Shown here: positions 16,806 to 25,287 of the stretch, in pieces
Layout of the letters: each line of letters opens with the position of its first letter
How positions within the stretch are numbered: position 1 is the first letter of the stretch
Origin: Pseudomonas sichuanensis
GTDB taxonomy: Bacteria; Pseudomonadota; Gammaproteobacteria; Pseudomonadales; Pseudomonadaceae
Direction: 5' to 3'
NCBI RefSeq assembly: GCF_003231305.1
Contig: NZ_QKVM01000018.1
Span: 1 to 64,000 of the forward strand
DNA length: 64,000 bases
Made by a program: the position numbers and the translations under genes
Notes under the pieces: generated by a model
What the model was told of the DNA's origin: nothing
Database searches by the model: none
Seen by the model: the letters and a program-made list of their open reading frames with translations, nothing else

Positions 16806-18278
16806 TCAGCTCATGGCTTTGATAGCAAGCCAGAACAGGCCGGCGGACAGGCCCACCGTCGCCGGCAGGGTCAGTACCCAGGCCAGCAGGATGGTCTTCA
16901 CGGTACCGCCTTGCAGGCCGCTCTTGTTGGCGACCATGGTACCGGCCACGCCTGACGACAGTACGTGGGTGGTCGACACCGGCAGGCTGAAGATGTTGGC
17001 CATGCCGATGGCGCAGGCGGCGGTGATCTGTGCCGACATGCCCTGGGCATAGGTCATGCCCTGCTTGCCGATCTTCTCGCCGACGGTCAGTACCACGCGC
17101 TTCCAGCCGACCATGGTACCCAGGCCCAGGGCCAGGGCGACGGCGACGATCACCCAGAACGGCGCGTACTCGGTGGTGGCGGTGAGGTCTTTGCGCAGCT
17201 TCTCGAGGTCGGCCTTTTCGCGCGGCTCGAGGCCTGGCAGCTTGCCGACCTTCTTCGCCGTGTCGTCCAGGCACAGCAGGTAGCGGCGTACTTCAACGCG
17301 CTTTTCGGCGCTCAGTGCGCGGTAGTCGGTCACACCTTGCAGCGACGATTGCAGCGCGGCGATGGTCGGTTCGGTCTGCTGCGGGTTGCAGCTGAACTGC
17401 TCCGGCAGGTCGGCCGACTTGGCCTTGCCCAAGGCCAGGTACTCGCCCAGCGTCGCTGCATTGCGCTCGTAGAACTGGCTCAAGTGCATGGTGGCGTCGC
17501 GGGTGCGTTCGATCTGGTAGGTGGTGCTGTTCAGGTCGAGCACGAACTTGGCCGGGACGATACCGATCAGTACCAGCATGATCAGGCCGATGCCCTTCTG
17601 GCCGTCGTTGGAGCCGTGCACGAAGCTCACGCCCATGGCCGAGATCACCAGCACCAGGCGGTTCCAGAACGGCGGGTGCTTCTTGTCGTCGAGCTTGCGG
17701 CGCTGATCCGGGGTCTTGTGCATCTTCGACAGCGGGCGCCACCATTTCAGGCCAAGCAGCACCAGCGCGGCAACGGCGAAGCCGGCCATGGGCGAAAGCA
17801 CCAGCGACATGCCGATATCGATCGCTTTCTGCCAGTTGACGCCATCGCCCAGCGGGATATCGCTGATCAGCGCATTGGCCAGGCCCACGCCGAGGATCGA
17901 ACCGATCAGGGTGTGCGAGCTGGACGCGGGGATGCCGAAGTACCAGGTGCCCAGGTTCCAGGTGATGGCCGCGGCCAGCAACGAGAAGACCATGGCCAGG
18001 CCGTGGCCGGTGTTCACGTTGATCAGCAACTCCACCGGCAACAGGTGGACGATGGCATAGGCCACGCCGACGCCGCCGAGCAGCACCCCGAGGAAGTTGA
18101 ACACCCCGGAGAAGAATACGGCCAGGTGCGGTGGCATGGCTTTGGTATAGATGACAGTGGCTACCGCGTTGGCGGTGTCATGAAAGCCATTGATGAACTC
18201 GAAGGCGAGAACGAAGGTCAGAGCGAGCATCAGGCTCACGACGACCCAGGCATCCAGTCCGCTGAATAAATCGATCAT
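16806..18278 (-). CDS. pitA: Low-affinity inorganic phosphate transporter (Pit family)
   Basis: An inner-membrane proton/metal-phosphate symporter of 490 residues, the usual length for bacterial PitA. Both halves carry the Pit signature: GFHDTANAVATVIYTKAM near the N-terminus and the inverted-repeat counterpart ITAACAIGMANIFSLPVSTTHVLSS-type segment near the C-terminus, with GSNDGQKGIG in the middle. A hydrophilic central insert (about residues 250-370) lies between the two membrane halves. The gene is monocistronic, ending at the shared terminator at 16764-16791. No PhoU-like DUF47 partner is adjacent. Confidence 0.92.
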   Translation of the reverse strand: MIDLFSGLDAWVVVSLMLALTFVLAFEFINGFHDTANAVATVIYTKAMPPHLAVFFSGVFNFLGVLLGGVGVAYAIVHLLPVELLINVNTGHGLAMVFSLLAAAITWNLGTWYFGIPASSSHTLIGSILGVGLANALISDIPLGDGVNWQKAIDIGMSLVLSPMAGFAVAALVLLGLKWWRPLSKMHKTPDQRRKLDDKKHPPFWNRLVLVISAMGVSFVHGSNDGQKGIGLIMLVLIGIVPAKFVLDLNSTTYQIERTRDATMHLSQFYERNAATLGEYLALGKAKSADLPEQFSCNPQQTEPTIAALQSSLQGVTDYRALSAEKRVEVRRYLLCLDDTAKKVGKLPGLEPREKADLEKLRKDLTATTEYAPFWVIVAVALALGLGTMVGWKRVVLTVGEKIGKQGMTYAQGMSAQITAACAIGMANIFSLPVSTTHVLSSGVAGTMVANKSGLQGGTVKTILLAWVLTLPATVGLSAGLFWLAIKAMS

Positions 18279-18585
18279 GAAGGTTGTCTGGCGGTCTTTA
18301 GGGGGGCGGGATTATGCCAGAAAACCCTGCAAATCGATGCACCTGCCACAGAACGATGACGGATGACCGCGGGTTCAGGGCCGTGCTCGTTTGCGGAATG
18401 CTAGCCGCGAACAGGCAGGAAAAAATCGCTAAATGCCCTAAAAATCAACGATTTGAGTGAAAATCGTTGTGTGGGAATTGGCTCAAACGGCCGTATGAAA
18501 TTTGTGAAAATCCATTTCACCCACGGTGTTTCGGTAAAGATGCCGCCGCGCCGACGGTCGCTGACTGATGGCGCGGTGATGTCGC
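18279..18585. other. Intergenic region, promoter of pitA
   Basis: 307 bases between the pitA start and the end of the small gene on the same strand. It includes an AT-rich stretch at about 18410-18480 likely to hold the pitA promoter. No RNA gene or repeat was recognised. Confidence 0.5.
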
Positions 18586-18798
18586 TCAGCTGCGTTCGCC
18601 GTCGCTGTGCAGATCCTTCTCCATCTTTTCCAGCTCCTGGGCGAACGCCTGGTCGCGAATGCTTGCGCGCTTGCGCCAGGGTTTACGTTCCGGGTCGGGT
18701 TGTGCGGCATAGGTGGTGACTTCGCCACCGTATACATCCTTGTAACGTTCAGCCTGTCGCTCGAGTTCCGCGCGCAGTTCTTCTTTCGTCACAGTCAT
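18586..18798 (-). CDS. Small conserved-looking charged protein, unknown
   Basis: A 70-residue, highly charged protein ([20 protein letters not shown]...). It is rich in Glu, Arg and Lys, with amphipathic helical N- and C-terminal parts and a central RKPWRKR basic patch. No domain is recognised and no signal peptide or membrane segment is present. The start at 18798 is chosen since the protein composition upstream (in a frame open to 19020) becomes random. The ribosome site is weak (CTTCAGGT directly before the ATG). It stands alone between pitA and the pca region. It could be a small nucleoid- or stress-related protein, but there is no evidence for that. Confidence 0.6.
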   Translation of the reverse strand: MTVTKEELRAELERQAERYKDVYGGEVTTYAAQPDPERKPWRKRASIRDQAFAQELEKMEKDLHSDGERS

Positions 18799-19187
18799 AC
18801 CTGAAGAGTTTGAAGTTTGGCATTGGCAGAGGCCTGCACATTGGATGTACCGGCGTAGGCGGCCAATGCGAAATGTCCGTCGCAGCGATGCTGGGGGTGG
18901 CAAGTTCAAGGCACGCTGAAAGTGCCGTTGTTCAACACCGGGCAAGCCAAACCGGGGCGGTGGCTTGAAGGTCATCCAGCGACGAAAGTTAGCTGATGGA
19001 TCCACAGTACTGGCGGACAATCAACAGTAGCGATTATAGCAACAGCCCGAACGAAGGCCATCGTTCTTTTCCGCCGGCTGACAATGCGATGCCCTGCAAG
19101 TTGTTATCGTCAGCGGCAGGTGAGTCTGCGGGCAAGCACTATAAGTTCAATCCGCCGGGTTTAAAGTTCAGCTCGGGGCGGTTGAAA
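18799..19187. other. Long intergenic region with no recognised gene
   Basis: About 390 bases between the small charged protein and the pca region. Short dyads occur (for example near 18895-18965) but no tRNA, riboswitch or convincing reading frame was recognised. It coincides with the point where gene order passes from the argP/pitA neighbourhood to the pca cluster. Confidence 0.5.
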
Positions 19188-19278
19188 TAAAAACGGCCTC
19201 GCGGGTGGGCGAGGCCGTTGCCTGGGACTTCTACGGTGGGTACCTGACCAGTCTCTCCAAAGAAGCCACATGTGGCAG
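19188..19278 (-). ncRNA. Candidate small RNA divergent from pcaR
   Basis: On the minus strand there is a -35-like TTGACC (19306-19311), a -10-like TATACC (19285-19290, 15-base spacing, so sub-optimal), and about 60-90 bases later a strong Rho-independent terminator: AACGGCCTCGC, a 6-base loop, GCGAGGCCGTT, then TTTTATTT (hairpin 19192-19219). No open reading frame on the minus strand precedes this terminator, so a short non-coding transcript is the simplest explanation. The transcript start is only estimated. The -35 overlaps the PcaR half-site at 19311-19325. I do not recognise it as a named Pseudomonas RNA. Confidence 0.45.
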
Positions 19279-19310
19279 AGGAAAGGTATAAGCAAAAGTG
19301 TCAGCGGTCA

Positions 19311-19345
19311 ATTGCGATTATCGGCCGTTCGTTCGATAATCGCAC
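19311..19345. promoter_or_regulatory. PcaR-binding site(s) upstream of pcaR
   Basis: The 15-mer GTTCGATAATCGCAC, the known PcaR recognition sequence, lies at 19331-19345. A diverged inverted copy (ATTGCGATTATCGGC) lies at 19311-19325. The site ends 27 bases before the pcaR ATG, consistent with autoregulation. Confidence 0.85.
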
Positions 19346-19372
19346 GAACCAGCGATTCTATGAGGTAGCTCC

Positions 19373-20242
19373 ATGAGCGATGAAACCAGCGGCCCGGTGG
19401 CCAACGACCCCGCGCGCAGCACCACGCCGGCCATGGCTCCGCCGATCGTGGCGTCGGCGGCCAAGCGCATCCAGGCCTTCACCGGTGACCCGGACTTCAT
19501 GACTTCTCTGGCCCGCGGCCTGGCGGTGATCCAGGCGTTCCAGGAGCGCAAGCGCCACCTCACCATCGCCCAGATCAGCCACCGCACGGAGATCCCCCGG
19601 GCTGCCGTGCGCCGTTGCCTGCACACCCTGATGAAGCTCGGCTACGCGACGACCGACGGCCGTACCTATTCACTGCTGCCCAAGGTGCTCACCCTCGGCC
19701 ACGCCTATCTATCCTCGACGCCGCTGGCGGTTTCGGCGCAGCCGTACCTGGACCGCATCAGCGACCAGTTGCACGAAGCGGCCAACATGGCCACGCTCGA
19801 AGGCGACGACATTCTCTACATCGCGCGCTCGGCCACCGTCGAGCGGCTGATTTCGGTCGACCTGTCGGTTGGCGGGCGCCTGCCGGCCTACTGCACGTCG
19901 ATGGGGCGCATTCTCCTGGCCGCGCTGGACGATGCCAGCCTGCACGAGTATCTGGAGCGCGCCGACCTCAAGGCCCGCACCAGCCGTACCCTGCACGATG
20001 CGCAGTCGCTGCTCGCCTGTATCCAGCAGGTGCGCGAGCAGGGCTGGTGCGTGGTCGACCAGGAGCTGGAGCAGGGCCTGCGCTCGATTGCCGTGCCTAT
20101 CTATGACGCCTCCGGCCAGGTGCTGGCGGCGCTGAACGTCAGTACCCATGTCGGGCGGGTCAGCCGCAGTGAACTGGAGCAACGCTTCCTGCCGATCTTG
20201 CTGGCGGCCAGCCGGGATCTTTGCCATCAACTGTTTGGCTGA
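19373..20242 (+). CDS. pcaR: IclR-family regulator of beta-ketoadipate genes, PcaR
   Basis: A 289-residue IclR-type regulator that responds to beta-ketoadipate and controls pcaK, pcaF, pcaIJ and pcaBDC in P. putida while repressing itself. An N-terminal extension (about 1-40) precedes the winged helix-turn-helix (TIAQISHRTEIPRAAVRRCLH, about 64-84) and the IclR effector domain (with YCTSMGRILLA and GLRSIAVPIYD segments). The ATG is preceded by GAGGTAGCTCC. The PcaR box directly upstream supports both identity and autoregulation. It heads the pca cluster; pcaK follows after a 384-base gap with its own putative box. Confidence 0.96.
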   Translation: MSDETSGPVANDPARSTTPAMAPPIVASAAKRIQAFTGDPDFMTSLARGLAVIQAFQERKRHLTIAQISHRTEIPRAAVRRCLHTLMKLGYATTDGRTYSLLPKVLTLGHAYLSSTPLAVSAQPYLDRISDQLHEAANMATLEGDDILYIARSATVERLISVDLSVGGRLPAYCTSMGRILLAALDDASLHEYLERADLKARTSRTLHDAQSLLACIQQVREQGWCVVDQELEQGLRSIAVPIYDASGQVLAALNVSTHVGRVSRSELEQRFLPILLAASRDLCHQLFG

Positions 20243-20255
20243 GTGCGCAGTCATC

Positions 20256-20284
20256 CGTGGGAGCGGCACACGGCCGCTCCTACA
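20256..20284. repeat. Single REP-like hairpin
   Basis: CGTGGGAGCGGCACACGGCCGCTCCTACA carries a short inverted repeat GGAGCGGC/GCCGCTCC. It lies just after pcaR and could serve as a transcript end. Confidence 0.6.
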
Positions 20285-20349
20285 AGAAGACAGTTGCTCT
20301 CACGGCAAGCCTTCGAATGCACCAGAATCGAACAGTACGAAAGTTTCCT

Positions 20350-20364
20350 GTGCGATAAACGCAC
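20350..20364. promoter_or_regulatory. PcaR-like box upstream of pcaK
   Basis: GTGCGATAAACGCAC matches the PcaR 15-mer GTTCGATAATCGCAC at 13 of 15 positions and is itself nearly palindromic. It lies 263 bases before the pcaK start, far for a direct promoter site, which leaves room for a long leader. Confidence 0.6.
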
Positions 20365-20626
20365 AATGTCGTCTTCGACGAATTGCGCAGGCCCGGCCCG
20401 CTGATTAATGTCTGTCGCACAAGTCGGCTGTGCCGACCTGACAATAACAACAGGCCAAAAAGGGCTTCTTCGATGAATACGCATCTTTTGCTGTCGCGGC
20501 CGCACCCGCGCACGCTACCGCTCAACTCCGGCTGAACCCCGTCCGCTGTTTCCCTGCGAAACTTATCGTTCCTGCGCTTTTGCTGTGCGCAGTAGCCTGC
20601 CTGCGCCCATCTTCCGGATAACAACA

Positions 20627-21973
20627 ATGAACAAACCGCAATCAACCGTCGGCAACTGCCTCGACGTTCAGTCGTTCATCAACGACCAGCCACTGTCCCG
20701 GTATCAATGGCGCGTGGTGATTCTGTGCTTCTTGATTGTCTTCCTCGACGGCCTGGACACTGCCGCGATGGGCTTCATTGCCCCGGCGCTGTCCCAGGAG
20801 TGGGGGATCGACCGCGCCAGCCTCGGCCCGGTCATGAGTGCCGCGCTGATCGGCATGGTGTTCGGTGCGCTGGGCTCCGGGCCGCTGGCCGACCGTTTCG
20901 GGCGCAAGGGCGTGCTGGTAGGCGCGGTGCTGGTATTCGGTGGCTTCAGCCTGGCCTCTGCCTACGCAACCAATGTCGACCAGTTGCTGGTGCTGCGTTT
21001 CCTCACTGGACTGGGCCTGGGCGCGGGAATGCCCAACGCCACGACGCTGCTCTCCGAGTACACCCCCGAGCGCCTCAAATCGTTGTTGGTGACCAGCATG
21101 TTCTGCGGCTTCAACCTGGGCATGGCCGGCGGTGGCTTCATCTCCGCCAAGCTGATCCCGGCCTACGGCTGGCACAGCCTGCTGGTGATCGGTGGCGTGC
21201 TGCCGCTGTTGCTGGCCGTGGTGCTGTTGGTCTGGCTGCCGGAGTCGGCGCGGTTCCTGGTCGTGCGCAACCGTGGTACCGACAAAGTGCGCAAGACCCT
21301 GGCGCCGATCGCACCCCAGGTGGTTGCCCAGGCGGCGAGCTTCAGTGTGCCGGAGCAGAAGGCGGTGGCAGCACGCAACGTGTTCGCGGTGATCTTCTCC
21401 GGCACTTACGGCCTGGGCACCGTGCTGCTGTGGCTGACCTATTTCATGGGCCTGGTGATCGTCTATCTGCTGACCAGCTGGCTGCCGACGCTGATGCGCG
21501 ACAGCGGCGCGAGCATGGAACAGGCTGCGTTCATCGGCGCGCTGTTCCAGTTCGGTGGCGTGCTCAGCGCGGTGGGCGTAGGTTGGGCCATGGACCGTTT
21601 CAACCCGCACAAGGTGATCGGCATCTTCTACCTGCTGGCCGGCGTGTTCGCCTACGCGGTGGGGCAGAGCCTGGGCAACATCACCCTGTTGGCGACCCTG
21701 GTGCTGGTGGCGGGCATGTGCGTCAACGGTGCGCAGTCGGCCATGCCGTCGCTGGCGGCGCGCTTCTACCCCACCCAAGGGCGTGCCACCGGTGTGTCGT
21801 GGATGCTCGGCATCGGCCGTTTCGGCGCGATCCTCGGTGCCTGGAGCGGGGCGACCTTGCTGGGGCTGGGCTGGAACTTCGAGCAGGTGCTCACCGCACT
21901 GCTGGTGCCGGCGGCGTTGGCGACCGTGGGGGTGGTGGTCAAGGGGCTGGTGAGCCACGCCGACGCGACCTGA
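20627..21973 (+). CDS. pcaK: 4-hydroxybenzoate/protocatechuate transporter PcaK (MFS)
   Basis: An inner-membrane symporter of the aromatic acid:H+ symporter (AAHS) branch of the major facilitator superfamily that imports 4-hydroxybenzoate and protocatechuate and is linked with chemotaxis to them. The 448 residues match the P. putida PcaK length. Family motifs include DGLDTAAMGF in the first helix (the conserved acidic DGxD) and GPLADRFGRKGVL in the first cytoplasmic loop, with the second-half counterpart GWAMDRFNPHK. Twelve hydrophobic helices are apparent. The start at 20627 gives MNKPQSTVGN; an upstream ATG-less extension is rejected. It is followed by a REP element, then pcaI, so it is probably a separate transcript. 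Confidence 0.95.
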   Translation: MNKPQSTVGNCLDVQSFINDQPLSRYQWRVVILCFLIVFLDGLDTAAMGFIAPALSQEWGIDRASLGPVMSAALIGMVFGALGSGPLADRFGRKGVLVGAVLVFGGFSLASAYATNVDQLLVLRFLTGLGLGAGMPNATTLLSEYTPERLKSLLVTSMFCGFNLGMAGGGFISAKLIPAYGWHSLLVIGGVLPLLLAVVLLVWLPESARFLVVRNRGTDKVRKTLAPIAPQVVAQAASFSVPEQKAVAARNVFAVIFSGTYGLGTVLLWLTYFMGLVIVYLLTSWLPTLMRDSGASMEQAAFIGALFQFGGVLSAVGVGWAMDRFNPHKVIGIFYLLAGVFAYAVGQSLGNITLLATLVLVAGMCVNGAQSAMPSLAARFYPTQGRATGVSWMLGIGRFGAILGAWSGATLLGLGWNFEQVLTALLVPAALATVGVVVKGLVSHADAT

Positions 21974-22032
21974 GGGACTTCTGGTGCAGCACCTTTCGCC
22001 GGCAAGCCCTGCGCAGAGGCGGAGGGCGCCGT

Positions 22033-22119
22033 CTGTAGGAGCGGCTTTAGCCGCGAAGCAAGCGACGCGGTAAATGGCACCGGCTTTGCCGGTGTTCGCG
22101 GCTGAAGCCGCTCCTACAG
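22033..22119. repeat. REP inverted pair
   Basis: CTGTAGGAGCGGCTTTAGCC and its facing complement enclose a GC-rich centre. It closes the pcaK unit before the pcaI promoter. Confidence 0.85.
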
Positions 22120-22163
22120 GAATCCTGCCGGCTTGAGACATATGGATAGCAGGATAACAAACG

Positions 22164-22197
22164 GTTCGATAATCGCACGAAAGTGCGATTATCGGAT
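22164..22197. promoter_or_regulatory. PcaR-binding dyad at the pcaI promoter
   Basis: GTTCGATAATCGCAC (22164-22178) and its near-complement GTGCGATTATCGGAT (22183-22197) face each other across four bases. In published work PcaR occupies two copies of this sequence over the -35 and -10 of pcaI, and this layout fits. It implies that the whole pcaIJF unit here is PcaR-activated. Confidence 0.88.
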
Positions 22198-22293
22198 TGT
22201 AACCGCCCCGCCAGTCTCCTTAATCTGGGCCCATCGCAGCGACGCATGGGCCCGCTGCTCACCGACCCGGCTCGTCCTGACCAGGAGTCTCCA

Positions 22294-23154
22294 ATGGCAG
22301 CAATCCTCTCGCTTCACGATGCCGTGAAGCAGTTCATCCAGGATGGCGACAGCGTCGCCCTCGAAGGCTTCACCCACCTGATCCCGACCGCCGCCGGCCA
22401 CGAGATCATCCGCCAGGGCAAGCGCGACCTGACCCTGGTGCGCATGACCCCGGACCTGATCTACGACCAGCTGATCGGTGCCGGCTGCGCGCGCAAGCTG
22501 ATCTTCTCCTGGGGCGGTAACCCGGGGGTGGGTTCGCTGCACCGCCTGCGCGATGCGGTGGAAAAGCAGTGGCCGCATGCCATCGAGATCGAAGAGCACA
22601 GCCACGCCGACCTGGCCAATGCCTATGTCGCCGGCGCCTCCGGCCTGCCGTTCGCGGTGCTGCGCGCCTACGCCGGCTCCGACCTGCCCAAGGTCAACCC
22701 GTTGATCAAGAGCGTCACTTGCCCGTTCACCGGCGAAGTGCTCGCCGCCGTGCCGTCGGTACGCCCGGACGTCACCGTGATCCACGCGCAAAAGGCCGAC
22801 CGCAAGGGCAACGTGCTGCTGTGGGGCATCCTTGGCGTGCAGAAGGAAGCGGCCCTGGCGGCCAAGCGCTGCATCGTCACTGTCGAAGAGATCGTCGACG
22901 ACCTCAACGCACCGATGAACGCCTGCGTGCTGCCGACCTGGGCCTTGAGCGCGGTGTGCCTGGTACCGGGCGGCGCCCATCCGTCTTACGCCCACGGTTA
23001 CTACGAACGCGACAACCGCTTCTACCAGGCCTGGGACCCGATTGCCCGCAACCGCGAAACCTTCAGCGCCTGGATCGACACCTACATCCGTGGCACCACC
23101 GACTTCACCGACTTCAAGGCCAAGCTGGCCAGCACCGCGGAGGCCGCGCAATGA
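22294..23154 (+). CDS. pcaI: 3-oxoadipate CoA-transferase subunit A (long CatI-like type)
   Basis: Subunit A of the succinyl-CoA:3-oxoadipate CoA-transferase, the penultimate step of the beta-ketoadipate pathway. At 286 residues it is longer than the roughly 231-residue SCOT-type PcaI of P. putida KT2440 (from memory) and resembles the CatI type described from Pseudomonas sp. B13, including GCARKLIFSWGGNPGVGSLH, EEHSHADLANAYVAGASGLP and HAQKADRKGNVLLWG segments. CoA-transferase glycine-rich loops are present. The start follows CCAGGAGTCTCCA. Its stop overlaps the pcaJ start by four bases (ATGA), so the two subunits are translationally coupled. Confidence 0.93.
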   Translation: MAAILSLHDAVKQFIQDGDSVALEGFTHLIPTAAGHEIIRQGKRDLTLVRMTPDLIYDQLIGAGCARKLIFSWGGNPGVGSLHRLRDAVEKQWPHAIEIEEHSHADLANAYVAGASGLPFAVLRAYAGSDLPKVNPLIKSVTCPFTGEVLAAVPSVRPDVTVIHAQKADRKGNVLLWGILGVQKEAALAAKRCIVTVEEIVDDLNAPMNACVLPTWALSAVCLVPGGAHPSYAHGYYERDNRFYQAWDPIARNRETFSAWIDTYIRGTTDFTDFKAKLASTAEAAQ

Positions 23155-23930
23155 GCTACTCCACTTCCGAAATGATGACCGTCGCCGCTGCCCGTCGCCT
23201 GCGCAACGGTGCGGTCTGCTTCGTCGGCATCGGCCTGCCGTCCAAGGCCGCCAATCTGGCGCGCCTGACCTCGTCGCCCGACGTGGTGCTGATCTACGAA
23301 TCCGGCCCGATCGGTGCCAAGCCCAGCGTGCTGCCGCTGTCGATCGGTGACGGTGAACTGGCGGAAACCGCCGACACCGTGGTGCCGACCGGCGAGATTT
23401 TCCGCTACTGGCTGCAGGGCGGGCGTATCGACGTCGGCTTCCTCGGCGCCGCCCAGGTCGACCGCTTCGGCAACATCAACACCACCGTGGTCGGTGATTA
23501 CCACGCGCCGAAAACCCGCCTGCCGGGTGCCGGTGGTGCGCCGGAGATCGCCGGTTCCGCCAAGCAGGTGCTGATCATCCTCAAACAGTCGCCACGGGCG
23601 TTCGTCGACAAGCTCGACTTCATCACCTCGGTCGGCCACGGCGAAGGCGGCGACTCGCGCAAGCGCTTGGGCCTGCCGGGCGAAGGGCCGGTCGGCATCA
23701 TCACCGACCTGTGCATCATGGAGCCGGAAGCCGGCACCCACGAGTTTGTCGTGACCTCGATCCACCCGGGCGTGACCCGCGAGCAGATCATCAACGCCAC
23801 CGGCTGGGCGATCCGCTTTGCCGACAACGCCCAGGAGACCGCGGCGCCGAGCGAAGTCGAGCTGACCGCGCTGCGCGACCTCGAAGCCCGCACCGCCGCC
23901 GCCCATGGGCAAGTGGCAGGAGAAGCCTGA
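23151..23930 (+). CDS. pcaJ: 3-oxoadipate CoA-transferase subunit B (CatJ-like type)
   Basis: Subunit B of the 3-oxoadipate CoA-transferase, 259 residues, which should carry the catalytic glutamate; the ESGPIGAKP segment (around residue 47) corresponds to the ENG/ESG-type active-site motif. Like its partner it is of the longer CatIJ type. Overlaps are tight at both ends: ATGA with pcaI and TGATG with pcaF, giving a strongly coupled pcaI-J-F unit. Expression should follow the PcaR dyad upstream of pcaI. Confidence 0.93.
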   Translation: MSYSTSEMMTVAAARRLRNGAVCFVGIGLPSKAANLARLTSSPDVVLIYESGPIGAKPSVLPLSIGDGELAETADTVVPTGEIFRYWLQGGRIDVGFLGAAQVDRFGNINTTVVGDYHAPKTRLPGAGGAPEIAGSAKQVLIILKQSPRAFVDKLDFITSVGHGEGGDSRKRLGLPGEGPVGIITDLCIMEPEAGTHEFVVTSIHPGVTREQIINATGWAIRFADNAQETAAPSEVELTALRDLEARTAAAHGQVAGEA

Positions 23931-25132
23931 TGCGTGACGTATTCATCTGTGACGCCATCCGCACCCCCATCGGCCGTTTTGGCGGTGCCCTGGCCGGCGT
24001 GCGCGCCGATGACCTGGCGGCAGTGCCGCTAAAGGCGTTGATCGAGCGTAACCCGAGCGTGCAGTGGGACCAGCTCGACGAAGTGTTCCTCGGCTGTGCC
24101 AACCAGGCCGGTGAAGACAACCGCAACGTCGCGCGCATGGCCCTGCTGCTGGCCGGCTTGCCACAGAGCGTGCCGGGCGTGACCCTCAACCGCCTGTGCG
24201 CTTCCGGCATGGATGCCATCGGCACCGCCTTTCGCGCCATCGCCAGCGGCGAGATGGAGCTGGCCATCGCCGGCGGCGTCGAGTCGATGTCGCGCGCGCC
24301 GTTCGTCATGGGCAAGGCCGAGAGCGGTTACTCGCGCAACATGAAACTGGAAGACACCACCATCGGCTGGCGCTTCATCAACCCGCTGATGAAAGCCCAG
24401 TACGGCGTCGACGCCATGCCCGAGACGGCCGACAACGTCGCCGACGATCATCAGGTTTCACGCGCCGACCAGGACGCCTTCGCCCTGCGCAGCCAGCAGA
24501 AGGCGGGTGCTGCACAGGCCGCCGGTTTCTTCGCCGAAGAGATCGTGCCGGTGCGCATTGCCCATAAAAAGGGCGAGACCGTGGTCGAGCAGGACGAGCA
24601 CCTGCGCCCGGACACCACGCTCGAAGCGCTGGCCCGGCTCAAGCCGGTCAATGGCCCGGACAAGACCGTCACCGCCGGCAATGCCTCGGGCGTCAACGAC
24701 GGTGCCGCCGCGCTGATCCTGGCCTCGGCCGAAGCCGTGAAGAAACACGGCCTGACCCCGCGTGCCCGGGTGCTGGGCATGGCCAGCGCCGGTGTGGCGC
24801 CACGGGTGATGGGCATCGGCCCGGTGCCGGCGGTGCGCAAGCTGACCGAGCGCCTGGGTGTGGCCGTGGCCGACTTCGACGTCATCGAGCTCAATGAAGC
24901 CTTCGCCAGCCAGGGCCTGGCGGTGCTGCGCGAACTGGGTGTGGCGGACGATGCGCCGCAGGTGAACCCCAATGGCGGTGCCATCGCCCTCGGCCACCCG
25001 CTGGGCATGAGTGGGGCGCGGCTGGTGCTGACGGCGTTGCACCAGTTGGAGAAGACGGGTGGGCGTAAAGGCCTGGCGACCATGTGTGTGGGGGTTGGCC
25101 AAGGGCTGGCGTTGGCCATCGAGCGGGTTTGA
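23930..25132 (+). CDS. pcaF: Beta-ketoadipyl-CoA thiolase PcaF
   Basis: This cytoplasmic thiolase cleaves beta-ketoadipyl-CoA with CoA to succinyl-CoA and acetyl-CoA, the last pathway step. The 400 residues match the family. The nucleophile Cys90 lies in [14 protein letters not shown], the histidine in [12 protein letters not shown] (about 356), and the second cysteine in CVGVGQG (about 386). Its ATG overlaps the pcaJ stop (TGATG). A REP element follows, after which pcaT begins. Confidence 0.96.
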   Translation: MRDVFICDAIRTPIGRFGGALAGVRADDLAAVPLKALIERNPSVQWDQLDEVFLGCANQAGEDNRNVARMALLLAGLPQSVPGVTLNRLCASGMDAIGTAFRAIASGEMELAIAGGVESMSRAPFVMGKAESGYSRNMKLEDTTIGWRFINPLMKAQYGVDAMPETADNVADDHQVSRADQDAFALRSQQKAGAAQAAGFFAEEIVPVRIAHKKGETVVEQDEHLRPDTTLEALARLKPVNGPDKTVTAGNASGVNDGAAALILASAEAVKKHGLTPRARVLGMASAGVAPRVMGIGPVPAVRKLTERLGVAVADFDVIELNEAFASQGLAVLRELGVADDAPQVNPNGGAIALGHPLGMSGARLVLTALHQLEKTGGRKGLATMCVGVGQGLALAIERV

Positions 25133-25142
25133 CCTGTACCGG

Positions 25143-25218
25143 CCCTATCGCGGGGCAAGCCCGCTCCCACGAAAACACCAATCAGGCTGCGTGGGAGCGG
25201 GCTTGCCCCGCGATGGGG
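25143..25218. repeat. REP inverted pair
   Basis: Facing copies of the CGGGGCAAGCCCGCTCCCAC unit lie between pcaF and pcaT. It may attenuate or protect the upstream pcaIJF message. The 70 bases after it would have to hold any separate pcaT promoter. Confidence 0.9.
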
Positions 25219-25287
25219 TCGAGGCGGAACGAGTGTGTAACCAGGTATGTCTAGAATTACCTGTGACCCTCCAGGAGTAAACGCACC

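Larger units (their letters stand above)
20243..20626. other. pcaR-pcaK intergenic region
   Basis: 384 bases. It contains a single REP core (20256-20284), a PcaR-like box (20350-20364) and presumably the pcaK promoter. The region 20365-20626 is long for a leader and shows no ORF with a good ribosome site. Confidence 0.6.
21974..22293. other. pcaK-pcaI intergenic region
   Basis: 320 bases holding a REP inverted pair (22033-22119) and the pcaI promoter with its PcaR dyad (22164-22197). A leader of roughly 90 bases precedes the pcaI ATG. No gene is seen. Confidence 0.7.

Noticed and set aside
18996-19190. A 64-codon plus-strand frame before the pca region
   Set aside because: Ser/Asn/Pro-rich, no ribosome site, no conserved feature.
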